Below are positions 24,932-32,189 of a stretch of 64,000 nt of DNA, in pieces; the first letter of the stretch is position 1; each line of letters begins with the position of its first letter. The DNA comes from Butyrivibrio proteoclasticus P6B7 (GTDB taxonomy: Bacteria > Bacillota > Clostridia > Lachnospirales > Lachnospiraceae). The stretch lies in contig NZ_JHWL01000009.1 in assembly GCF_000622085.1 (NCBI RefSeq), forward strand, positions 1 to 64,000. Reading direction: 5' to 3'. The notes beneath the pieces are model-generated. The model was not told the origin of the DNA. It did no database searches and saw only the letters and a list, made by a program, of their open reading frames with translations. The translations under genes and the position numbers were made by a program.

Positions 24932-25230
24932 GTTAAACATTATGTCATTGAACATGTCCATAAATAATATAAACTATAACGTTACGTCATAGTCAACCAA
25001 TTATTAATAAGTAAGCGTCAAATGACGTGCCTATGATTTAATCCGCTACTATGGTTTACTTTAAAAAACTAAAAAAACTAACTAGTTTTTTAAAGGTAAG
25101 CGTCAAAAAATCATGATCATTTATAACCACAAAAAAGCATGTTGCTTGCAACATGCTCGCGCCGAGCGCGGTTGCATTTATGCAACATTTACCTATCGCG
25201 CGAGTGCGCATCCATAGCGGAGCGTTTTTT
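24932..25230. other. Hairpin-rich intergenic region beside the IS element
   Basis: No gene was found. It holds a 12-base direct repeat GTAAGCGTCAAA at 25011 and 25096, an inverted repeat CTTTAAAAAACTA/TAGTTTTTTAAAG between them, a terminator (25131-25157), and GC-rich palindromes after it (GTTGCATTTATGCAAC; CTCGCGC with GCGCGAG) unlike the AT-rich surroundings. It may be the remains of another insertion or a structured RNA. Confidence 0.55.
25131..25157 (-). terminator. Rho-independent terminator
   Basis: AGCATGTTGC and GCAACATGC pair around two bases, followed on the minus strand by TTTTTT. No intact gene ends just before it except the Nif11-like peptide gene, which has its own terminator, so it may belong to a lost or non-coding transcript. 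Confidence 0.75.
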
Positions 25231-25311
25231 ATGATATAGGAATTTCAGAGAAATTTCCTATATCATAAAAAAGCCATATGTCGGCAGCTTGTTACTACCA
25301 ACATATGGCTT
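25225..25311 (-). terminator. Overlapping hairpins ending the Nif11-like peptide transcript
   Basis: AAGCCATATGT (25301 side) pairs with ACATATGGCTT and is followed by TTTTTT on the minus strand, a good terminator 27 bases after the gene. The T-run is itself part of a second, 22-bp near-perfect palindrome (TATGATATAGGAA arm, 25225-25272). The two stems share the T/A run. Confidence 0.75.
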
Positions 25312-25337
25312 TAATTCTTTTATTATCTTACTTGCTA

Positions 25338-25556
25338 TTACTTTTTAAATAATCCACCAGCGATATTCTTGATATCGCCCAGGTCTAACTTGCCATCGGC
25401 AACTGCAGACTGTACTAACTTGATATCTGCTTCGCTAACGTCAATGTTAGCCTTCTTAAGAAGCTCTTTAGCCTGCGCTGGATCAGCCTTAGCTATCTGC
25501 GCCATTAATTCCTTGTTACCATTAATCTGTTTGAGAATTGCTGTTATGTCTCCCAT
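25338..25556 (-). CDS. Nif11-like leader-type peptide
   Basis: A 72-residue product starting MGDITAILKQINGNKEL behind GGAGGAGG. The pattern LKQINxNKELMAQIAKAD...KELLKKANIDVSEADI resembles Nif11-type leader domains that guide peptide modification enzymes. It ends IAGGLFKK: a Gly-Gly followed by only four residues. Leaders normally precede a longer core peptide after Gly-Gly, and no maturase or transporter gene is near, so this may be a stand-alone or decayed precursor. The family call is by eye. Confidence 0.55.
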   Translation of the reverse strand: MGDITAILKQINGNKELMAQIAKADPAQAKELLKKANIDVSEADIKLVQSAVADGKLDLGDIKNIAGGLFKK

Positions 25557-25654
25557 TTTGGTTCCTCCTCCAACTAAACAAACAACTGTAACAAACATAT
25601 TATACTACATATTATTAGAGTCATTAGTTCTTTGATTGTATATTACTCAGATTA

Positions 25655-25957
25655 TTATTTCGAATACTTGTTAGCATGTTCTCTAGAATATTCATTAGCG
25701 CTTAAACGGTACTGACTTTTAAGATATGGATAGTACTCTTCTACGTCAACAAGCCTTGAACCCTTCTGCTTATTGCAGTTCTTACACAGCGGCAGGAGGT
25801 TTCTCTCGTCATCTTGTCCACCACGATACTTCGGTATGAAATGTTCTATAGTGACATTTTCTATCGCTATAGCTCTGCCGCATCTTGCACAAACTCCGTC
25901 AGTCTTAGTTAGTACTATTTTCTTGATTGAAGACTTCTTTTGCTTTATTCCCCTCAT
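25655..25957 (-). CDS. Small HNH endonuclease family protein
   Basis: A 100-residue protein with a full HNH core: CARCGRAI, ENVTIEHFIPKYRGGQDDER, then NLLPLCKNCNKQKGSR. Both CxxC pairs and the catalytic histidine are present. Such small proteins cut or nick DNA, often in mobile elements, but the role of stand-alone forms is unknown. It follows recX. Confidence 0.82.
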   Translation of the reverse strand: MRGIKQKKSSIKKIVLTKTDGVCARCGRAIAIENVTIEHFIPKYRGGQDDERNLLPLCKNCNKQKGSRLVDVEEYYPYLKSQYRLSANEYSREHANKYSK

Positions 25958-26038
25958 GACCATCCCCCTGAATCAGCATCTATATCGCCGTTTCAAATCA
26001 TGACTAACCAGTAATCTTTTAGTTACTTTTACCCCTCT

Positions 26039-26644
26039 TTAGCTATCCATGGCTCTCCTAACAGAATCCATGCTGTATCCACGTCTTAGTAGAAATGCCA
26101 TGATCTTCTGCTTATCCTTGTACTCCATATCTGGATCATAATGCTTCTTTTCAAGTAGTTTTTTGATTTGTTCCTGTTCGACGTCGCTGTCCTCTTCTGA
26201 ATATAGTTCCTCAATTATAGGTACGATTACGTCCTTGTTGATACCTTTACCTATAAGGTCCTGAATTATGCGATTCTTGCTACGAAGAGACATATGGTAT
26301 GTAATATAGTCCCTGGCAAAACGCTCATCGTCCAGGTAATGATATGACTTAACGTATTCAATAGCTGCATCTATGGACTCTTCAGGATATAATCCTTCTG
26401 CCAACTTATCCCTTAGCTTCTTCTCTGTGTAATCCTTCTTGAGAAGAAGATTCATAGCTCGCTTGGTTGCGCGCTTTGGAAGAAGTTCTGAAATTATGCT
26501 CTCATAATTCTCTGATGTTATTTCTTTATCTTTCTTGATATCATAATCACGAAGTTCTCCACTATACAGTACAAATGCGAACTCGCCATCTATGTACACC
26601 TTTTTTCTCTTTTTATCAAATTCAACAATGTCTGTAACTATCAT
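26039..26644 (-). CDS. recX: Regulatory protein RecX
   Basis: A 201-residue RecX protein: NLLLKKDYTEKKLRDKL, YLDDERFARDYI, RSKNRIIQDLIGKGI and C-terminal FLLRRGYSMDSVRRAM represent its repeated three-helix units. RecX binds RecA filaments and inhibits or modulates their activity. recX is often directly next to recA; here a nuclease gene and a tandem-repeat array stand between them. Confidence 0.9.
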   Translation of the reverse strand: MIVTDIVEFDKKRKKVYIDGEFAFVLYSGELRDYDIKKDKEITSENYESIISELLPKRATKRAMNLLLKKDYTEKKLRDKLAEGLYPEESIDAAIEYVKSYHYLDDERFARDYITYHMSLRSKNRIIQDLIGKGINKDVIVPIIEELYSEEDSDVEQEQIKKLLEKKHYDPDMEYKDKQKIMAFLLRRGYSMDSVRRAMDS

Positions 26645-26736
26645 CGCAAGTAATTCCTTTTATATTATTCTGTTCCATAAGCTAGTAACACATTTAATTA
26701 TATCAATCCACAAGTAATGTCATTCCTTCAAATAAA

Positions 26737-27555
26737 TCAAAACAAATAGGTTTCTATTTTATTTTTGATTATTTTGGAACTAAGTGGATTCAACGAAGAT
26801 TCAAATGTCATAATGAAATTATCACCTGCGTGGAATCCGCTCTGTTCATACCTTTGAATCTTATCAATGTTTTTGTTAGCATATTCTTCGCTATCCATCA
26901 TGCCAAAATGCTCCCAGACAATCTCTTTTCTCTTTTTAACATTCAAACAAAAGAAGTCTGGTCTGACTCGATAATTATTTTTGAGTATTAAAGGATATTC
27001 GTACCTAAAGGGGATATTGTAATATTCTAGTGCATTAGCTATGATGAGCTCTACTTTAGATCTGACTCTTATTCCATTATTAGAAACAAACTCCCCAACA
27101 GAATCATCTACTTCAAATATATCATATATCTTAGATTCCCAGCTTGCTACATATTGCTCATCCGGGATGATTAGCGGTGTAATTAGTTTTTTTCTGCCAC
27201 CACTTAATGAATCATATACATCATTTAGATTACTCTCTTTAACTTGTTTAATATATTTATCTAACTCAACAAGTTCTTTCTTGGCCTTGTCTATAATAGT
27301 AGCATCATAGCCTCTTTGAGCAATTCTCTTTGCTTTATCTAGTTCGCCTTTATGGATATATATGCCATTTTTATCTTTGGTATCACTGCGTAAATAGTAT
27401 TGGAACGAATTACCCTTGTTTCTAACTATTATATTTCCATTAGGACTAGCCTTAATTGCCTTATTCTTTGATTCTACTAACATTAATAAATGCTTCTTTC
27501 TATCTTGTAATACAGAAATCCAATCATTATGCCAGTATTGTTCTGCATCATTCAT
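26737..27555 (-). CDS. Putative PD-(D/E)XK nuclease
   Basis: A 272-residue soluble protein. Its C-terminal half has a restriction-endonuclease-like order: glutamate in VRSKVELIIANALEYYNI, RVRPDFFCLN and then EIVWEHFGMMDSEEY, fitting E...PDF...ExxWEH. The N-terminal half is a lysine-rich helical region. The start has a weak ribosome binding site and stands 37 bases from the 74-bp repeat array, which therefore occupies its upstream region. Biological target unknown; involvement in defence or recombination is inference. Confidence 0.65.
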   Translation of the reverse strand: MNDAEQYWHNDWISVLQDRKKHLLMLVESKNKAIKASPNGNIIVRNKGNSFQYYLRSDTKDKNGIYIHKGELDKAKRIAQRGYDATIIDKAKKELVELDKYIKQVKESNLNDVYDSLSGGRKKLITPLIIPDEQYVASWESKIYDIFEVDDSVGEFVSNNGIRVRSKVELIIANALEYYNIPFRYEYPLILKNNYRVRPDFFCLNVKKRKEIVWEHFGMMDSEEYANKNIDKIQRYEQSGFHAGDNFIMTFESSLNPLSSKIIKNKIETYLF

Positions 27556-27591
27556 ATATCATAATCAATCCTTTGCAACTACATTTTACTT

Positions 27592-28134
27592 ATCTAGCTT
27601 GTTTCGAGGTATTTCGCCTGATACTGCGTCTCGGTTAGCCGACTCTTTACCTCTACCGTTCCCCCTTTTAGCTTGTTTAGGGGCATTTCGCCTGATACTG
27701 CATCTCGCTTAGCCAGTACTTTACCTCTCCCACTACCCGTTTTAGCTTGTTTCGAGGTATTTCGCCCGATACTGCGTCTCGGTTAGCTGGCTCTTTACCT
27801 CTACCACTACCCCTTTTAGCTTGTTTAGAGGCATTTCGCTCGATACTGCGTCTCGGTTAGCTGGCTCTTTACCTCTACCACTACCCGTTTTAGCTTGTTT
27901 CGAGGCATTTCGCCCGATACTGCGTCTCGGTTAGCCGACTCTTTACCTCTACTGCTACTCGCTTTTAGCTTGTTTAGGGGCATTTCGCCTGATACTATGT
28001 CAAGGTTAGCCAGTACTTTACCTCTACCACTACTCCTTTTAGCTTGTTTCGAGGCATTTCGCCTGATACTATGTCAAGGTTGGCCAGTACTTTACCTCTA
28101 CCACTACCCTTTTTAGCTTGCGTAGGGGGTATTC
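27592..28134. repeat. Tandem array of seven 74-bp units plus a partial eighth
   Basis: Units start at 27592, 27666, 27740, 27814, 27888, 27963 and 28037, with a diverging partial unit at 28111. Each begins TTTTAGCTTGTTT, then RRGG(T/C)ATTTCGCYYGATACT, then a TTAGC...CTTTACCTCTACC tail. Units largely alternate between TTTCGAGG and TTTAGRGG at one position, so an older 148-bp dimer was amplified. The 74-bp period is not a multiple of three, so it does not encode a repeat protein, and no spacer-like unique stretches exist. Confidence 0.92.
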
Positions 28135-28206
28135 CGCTTATCAGAACGATAAGCCCAACAGAAAAAATGACTAGAATGCCACTTCATTCAAGATTTTCAT
28201 TAACTA

Positions 28207-28245
28207 AGTGCCATGCAAGGGCACTAAAGCCGCTTGCATGGCACT
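28207..28245. other. Hairpin downstream of recA
   Basis: AGTGCCATGCAAG pairs perfectly with CTTGCATGGCACT around a 13-base loop. No T-run follows in either direction, so it is a weak terminator at best. It lies between the recA stop and the 74-bp array and may protect the recA transcript's 3' end. Confidence 0.6.
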
Positions 28246-28306
28246 AATATACATTTGCCAAGTACTTATTATCCTAATACGCCTTGACCATCTGCCGAGT
28301 ACTATA

Positions 28307-29383
28307 TTACTTAGAAGCCTTAGTCTTCTTAGCTGGAGCCTTCTCTGCGTCCTCATCAGCAGGAGCTGCAGCAGCTGCGCCGTCTGGGTTAAGGCCATAA
28401 TGAGCTCTAACCTTAGCATCAATCTCTGCAAGGATCTGAGGGTTGTTCTCAAGATAGAGCTTAGCATTCTCACGTCCCTGGCCAATCTTCTCTCCATTGT
28501 ACTGATACCAAGCACCGCTCTTGTTAACGATATCAACAGCAGCAGCAAGATCAAGAACATCACCAGTCATTGAAATGCCCTTACCGAACATGATATCAAA
28601 CTCTGCCTCCTTGAACGGAGGAGCGATCTTGTTCTTAACTACCTTAACTCTTGTTCTGTTACCGATAACTTCGCCGTTCTGCTTAAGAGACTCGATACGA
28701 CGTACATCCATACGAACTGATGAGTAGAACTTAAGAGCACGTCCACCAGTTGTTGTCTCTGGATTACCGAACATAACACCAACCTTCTCACGAAGCTGGT
28801 TGATAAATACTACTGTACAGTTAGACTTGCTGATAACAGCTGTGAGCTTACGAAGTGCCTGTGACATAAGTCTAGCCTGAAGACCTACGTGAGAATCACC
28901 CATATCTCCATCAATCTCTGCCTTAGGTACAAGAGCTGCTACAGAGTCAACTACTACGATATCGATGGCACCAGAACGTACCATTGTCTCTGTAATCTCA
29001 AGAGCCTGCTCACCACTGTCTGGCTGTGAAATATATAAGTTATCAATATCTACGCCGATGTTCTTGGCATATACAGGATCAAGTGCGTGCTCAGCATCGA
29101 TAAAGCCTGCAATTCCGCCTCTCTTCTGTACTTCTGCAATCATATGTAATGTAACTGTAGTCTTACCAGAAGACTCAGGTCCATAAATCTCTACAATTCT
29201 TCCCTTAGGGATTCCACCAAGACCAAGTGCTATATCAAGGCTAAGTGAACCTGTAGGAATAGTCTCTACGTTCATGGTGTCAGATGAATCACCAAGCTTC
29301 ATTACAGCCCCTTTACCAAACTGCTTCTCAATCTGTCCAAGTGCGGCATCTAATGCTTTTAATTTTTCTTCTCTTTCCATCAT
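28307..29383 (-). CDS. recA: Recombinase RecA
   Basis: About 358 residues and complete. Walker [16 protein letters not shown], the DSVAAL Walker B region, [17 protein letters not shown] (L2/ATP hydrolysis) and [16 protein letters not shown] are all clear. RecA coats single-stranded DNA, drives strand exchange and activates LexA self-cleavage. The ribosome binding site AAGGAG lies just before two ATG codons; the second fits the spacing better. The promoter carries a LexA-type box. Confidence 0.97.
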   Translation of the reverse strand: MMEREEKLKALDAALGQIEKQFGKGAVMKLGDSSDTMNVETIPTGSLSLDIALGLGGIPKGRIVEIYGPESSGKTTVTLHMIAEVQKRGGIAGFIDAEHALDPVYAKNIGVDIDNLYISQPDSGEQALEITETMVRSGAIDIVVVDSVAALVPKAEIDGDMGDSHVGLQARLMSQALRKLTAVISKSNCTVVFINQLREKVGVMFGNPETTTGGRALKFYSSVRMDVRRIESLKQNGEVIGNRTRVKVVKNKIAPPFKEAEFDIMFGKGISMTGDVLDLAAAVDIVNKSGAWYQYNGEKIGQGRENAKLYLENNPQILAEIDAKVRAHYGLNPDGAAAAAPADEDAEKAPAKKTKASK

Positions 29384-29396
29384 ACTCTCCTTCTTA

Positions 29397-29408
29397 GAAC
29401 ACCTGTTC
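29397..29408. promoter_or_regulatory. LexA/DinR box, proximal
   Basis: GAACACCTGTTC fits the Firmicutes GAACRNRYGTTC core on the minus strand (GAACAGGTGTTC). It lies just upstream of the recA ribosome binding site, where LexA binding would block elongation or initiation. Confidence 0.7.
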
Positions 29409-29418
29409 TTTAATTTAA

Positions 29419-29447
29419 ATAATAAAACAGTTGTTCGACTGTGTCAA
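29419..29447 (-). promoter_or_regulatory. recA promoter with a LexA-like box in the spacer
   Basis: TTGACA, a 17-base spacer and TATTAT on the minus strand form a near-consensus sigma-A promoter. The spacer contains CGAACAACTGTTT (box at 29424-29437), close to the CGAACNNNNGTTCG LexA consensus, so the promoter is placed for SOS repression. Confidence 0.8.
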
Positions 29448-29546
29448 CATATTTTCTGAAATTATTTTTATCATTTATGTCTTCTTCAATTACAAAAATG
29501 AAATTCCCGGCTGAAACGCCAGATATATATTCCCCGCAGAACATAC

Positions 29547-29578
29547 ACAAGTCATTGTCTAGAACGACAATGACTTGT
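29547..29578. other. Perfect 13-bp hairpin upstream of recA
   Basis: ACAAGTCATTGTC and GACAATGACTTGT pair around six bases. It lies about 85 bases after the J-domain gene and about 100 bases before the recA promoter. It lacks a clear T-run, but probably ends or stabilises the upstream transcript. Confidence 0.6.
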
Positions 29579-29664
29579 AATACATTATCATATAAAAATA
29601 ATAATATCAACCTCAACATTTTTGAAAAATCTGTTCGATTATTCCCCAATAGATCAAACAGAAA

Positions 29665-30201
29665 TTAATTGATCATACTAATATTGTACTGTCTGCAAAG
29701 CATACTGTACTCTTCGTTGATAAGCTGAACCATGTCCTGATCTCCACTTACATTATCAGGATGGAACATCTTCATAAGATCCTTGTAGCGCTTCTTAAGA
29801 GTTAATGGACTATTAACGCCTCTGAATAAAAGATCAAGAGCGTCATATTCATTCTCTCTCTGATAAGCCTTTTCTCTTTCAAGTCTTATATACTCAGCCT
29901 CGAGCTTCTTCTTATCGCTGTTAAGCTGATCAAAACCATTATTCAAAATGCTAAGTCTCTGATCGAACAGAGCCTTATCATTGTTAAGCTTCTTAGTAGC
30001 GTTCTCGAGCTTTCTCTCAGCAGCGTCCATTCTATCCTTGAATGCGATCTGGTCTGCCTCAAGTCTGGCATATCTCTCTTCTAAAGCGCTCTCATGATTC
30101 TCAAGACGAACGCTCTCTTTAAAAAGCCATAATCTAAGCTCGTTAAGCTCATCCTCTGTGCCGTTTAAAATGATTTCTTCGATATTTCTTCTCTCTTCCA
30201 T
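29665..30201 (-). CDS. Coiled-coil protein with C-terminal J domain
   Basis: 178 residues. Residues about 25-115 form a long charged coiled coil (LENATKKLNNDKALFDQRLS); the last 60 residues form a J domain with LTLKKRYKDLMKMFHPDN, including the HPD tripeptide that stimulates DnaK ATPase. J domains are usually N-terminal, so this is a dedicated co-chaperone of unusual layout. Partner unknown. It is cotranscribed with gerW and the DUF2953 gene. Confidence 0.8.
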   Translation of the reverse strand: MEERRNIEEIILNGTEDELNELRLWLFKESVRLENHESALEERYARLEADQIAFKDRMDAAERKLENATKKLNNDKALFDQRLSILNNGFDQLNSDKKKLEAEYIRLEREKAYQRENEYDALDLLFRGVNSPLTLKKRYKDLMKMFHPDNVSGDQDMVQLINEEYSMLCRQYNISMIN

Positions 30202-30219
30202 AGCAATACCCCCTATGGG

Positions 30220-30639
30220 TTACTCTCCTTTATTTTCCTCCGGGAAAGCAATATCTACTGCGGCATCATCGTCCATCATGTCTACTTTCTTGCTGGTAAA
30301 CTTATTAACAATGTCAGGAACCATATCTAGGACCTTAGTTACTGCATCCTGGTTCTTAACATTTACAAGCTTGGTTGTGCCATCCTTGATCACAAGCACT
30401 GCGCTTGGAGACATCTTAGCTCCAAATCCACCAGTTCCATTAGTCTTATTAGAACCGTTACCTTTTCCGTCAACAGTTGAGCCTGCGCCAAGTCCAAAGG
30501 ACACATCTACAAGAGGAAGGATAATAGTATCTCCCACCTTAGTTGGCTCCCCAACTACTGTCTTTGTTGCAAGAATGGAATTCATTCCATCAAGCAATGA
30601 ACTAACAACTCCGTTTATTGAATTATTCTCTCCCATCAT
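30220..30639 (-). CDS. gerW: GerW family sporulation protein (YtfJ)
   Basis: A 139-residue protein with the GerW pattern: TKTVVGEPTKVGDTIILPLV, SFGLGAGS, a Gly/Asn-rich loop, and GGFGAKMSPSAVLVI. YtfJ/GerW is needed for normal spore germination in Bacillus, but homologues are common in non-sporulating Lachnospiraceae. The gene directly follows the DUF2953 gene, as in ytfIJ. Confidence 0.9.
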   Translation of the reverse strand: MMGENNSINGVVSSLLDGMNSILATKTVVGEPTKVGDTIILPLVDVSFGLGAGSTVDGKGNGSNKTNGTGGFGAKMSPSAVLVIKDGTTKLVNVKNQDAVTKVLDMVPDIVNKFTSKKVDMMDDDAAVDIAFPEENKGE

Positions 30640-30656
30640 ACCCTCCAGGTGAAAAA

Positions 30657-31751
30657 TTATGAGTTTTTAATCTTTTTGAATCTAGCTATCACCTTTTTAA
30701 CATCTTTATTGAAATAGCATACAGCTGCACAATAAACAATAGTGAATATTGTAATGTGACCCTTCATGTGTGCGTCCAGCCTTACAACACCTCTCTCGAA
30801 ATCCGGTGTGTAGGAAAGCTTATTGTAAAGAATCGGATATAGACATCCATAAGCTCCCATGATATCGGCTGTAGTAGCAGGATCACCTGCGCCAAACAAC
30901 AGATCAATGTCACTCTTATCCGGTAAAATCATCTTGATTAAACGTACAAGCTTACCTTTACAAAGTGCGAAAGCCCGTTTAAAAATGTCGCTTTCTAGGG
31001 TAACTTTTATCATTTCTATCTTATCACATAGTCTAGATGTTGTATATTGGATTTTTTGCAACACATCTTGTGGCATTTTTAGAATATTTTGGATTTTTAT
31101 GAAGATGTCAGATAACACTTCGATAAAAGATCTTTTATCTGAATCTTCTTCCTCATCTAAATCATCTACATTTGAGTCTGTGTCTGTATCTGTATCTGTG
31201 TCTGTATGTGTCTCAGTTCCAGTTTCTATCTCTATTTCAGATGTATTCTCTGCATTTGTATCTGACTCAGTATCGGATGCTATCTCTGACTCTGAAGCTG
31301 TATCTACATCTGCTTCCGCACTAGTCTCAGAACCACTGTCTCCCCAGTTATCCTCCGCTTCAGTAACCATCAAGGTATCCTCAGCTTTACCTTCACCCTC
31401 TGATTCCTGATCATCTGCAGAACTTTCCTTATCTTTTTTATCGGCTTTTTTCTTCTTCTCTTTTACCTTTTTAGGCAAGATCCTGATACCAAAAATCTTA
31501 AGGGTAAATTCCATCTTGTCCGGATACTCCAGACCTCCACTTATTATGTGAAGAAGCCAGGAAAACTTAACCCTTGCCCAGATACTCTTTGGATCAATTC
31601 CATCCTCAAGCAGGGTCTCTGGAATATTACCATCGATCCTGTACCTGATAGGAACAAAGAGAATCAGTAAGAGAAGCAAAAGAACTACTCCCAAAACAGA
31701 AAGTAGCACAATCCCTATTATTTTAAGCACTGTTAGAACAATAGAAAGCAT
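30657..31751 (-). CDS. DUF2953 family protein with an acidic repeat
   Basis: 364 residues: an N-terminal membrane helix (about 8-33), a short conserved region, an insert of about 100 residues very rich in Asp, Glu, Thr and Ser ending in a THTDTDTDTDTDS repeat, then the conserved C-terminal part (LLFGAGDPATTADIMGAYG). This matches YtfI next to GerW. The acidic insert is encoded by a simple tandem DNA repeat and is probably variable between strains. Confidence 0.85.
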   Translation of the reverse strand: MLSIVLTVLKIIGIVLLSVLGVVLLLLLLILFVPIRYRIDGNIPETLLEDGIDPKSIWARVKFSWLLHIISGGLEYPDKMEFTLKIFGIRILPKKVKEKKKKADKKDKESSADDQESEGEGKAEDTLMVTEAEDNWGDSGSETSAEADVDTASESEIASDTESDTNAENTSEIEIETGTETHTDTDTDTDTDSNVDDLDEEEDSDKRSFIEVLSDIFIKIQNILKMPQDVLQKIQYTTSRLCDKIEMIKVTLESDIFKRAFALCKGKLVRLIKMILPDKSDIDLLFGAGDPATTADIMGAYGCLYPILYNKLSYTPDFERGVVRLDAHMKGHITIFTIVYCAAVCYFNKDVKKVIARFKKIKNS

Positions 31752-31803
31752 AAAAGCTCCAGTCTACACTGTATTTTTACTTCAAAACAAAATCAAAACC
31801 ATA

Positions 31804-32136
31804 TCAGGAATCTCTTCCATCAAGATACTGAACAAGCTGTCCATCAAGCCCTGCAATGCTGGCTTCTTGGGATATTCTAAGAACAATTCCAACTGCCTCT
31901 TCGTGACTTCCTGCAATTCCATAGACAAGAGGCTGAAGCTCTCTAAATATCTTTTGCTTTAAAAAGGCGCAGTGAATAATATCCAGCTGATCACTTGGGC
32001 ACTGGGCTCTTGTGACCAAATAGATACCAAACTGTCCACTTCCGTGGTAAAGTTTCATTTTTACAAGTGTGTGATTTTTAACAGATTCTCCCCAATATAG
32101 TCCCTTATAGAACCGGCAGAATCCCCCTTTTTTCAT
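31804..32136 (-). CDS. Conserved hypothetical protein, 110 residues
   Basis: A soluble protein with KGGFCRFYKGLYWGESVKNH, KMKLYHGSGQFGIYLVTRAQ and C-terminal AVGIVLRISQEASIAGLDGQ. I do not know a function. It lies just downstream of the class B PBP gene in the same direction, so it may belong to the cell-wall operon. Confidence 0.65.
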   Translation of the reverse strand: MKKGGFCRFYKGLYWGESVKNHTLVKMKLYHGSGQFGIYLVTRAQCPSDQLDIIHCAFLKQKIFRELQPLVYGIAGSHEEAVGIVLRISQEASIAGLDGQLVQYLDGRDS

Positions 32137-32189
32137 ATATACTCCACGCCCCTATTACAATTACTTCATACTCAATATTAACACATAAA

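Noticed and set aside
27592-28134. CRISPR array
   Set aside because: The 74-bp units are contiguous and similar throughout; there are no unique spacers and no cas genes.
27895-28247. Plus-strand frames reading FRGISPDT repeats
   Set aside because: They are frame-shifting translations of the 74-bp repeats, without ribosome binding sites.
28208-28573. Overlapping plus- and minus-strand frames at the recA 3' end
   Set aside because: They are antisense or out-of-frame shadows of recA with low-complexity composition.
29410-29649. A 79-codon minus-strand frame upstream of recA
   Set aside because: It overlaps the recA promoter, a LexA-like box and a perfect hairpin, and has no ribosome binding site.
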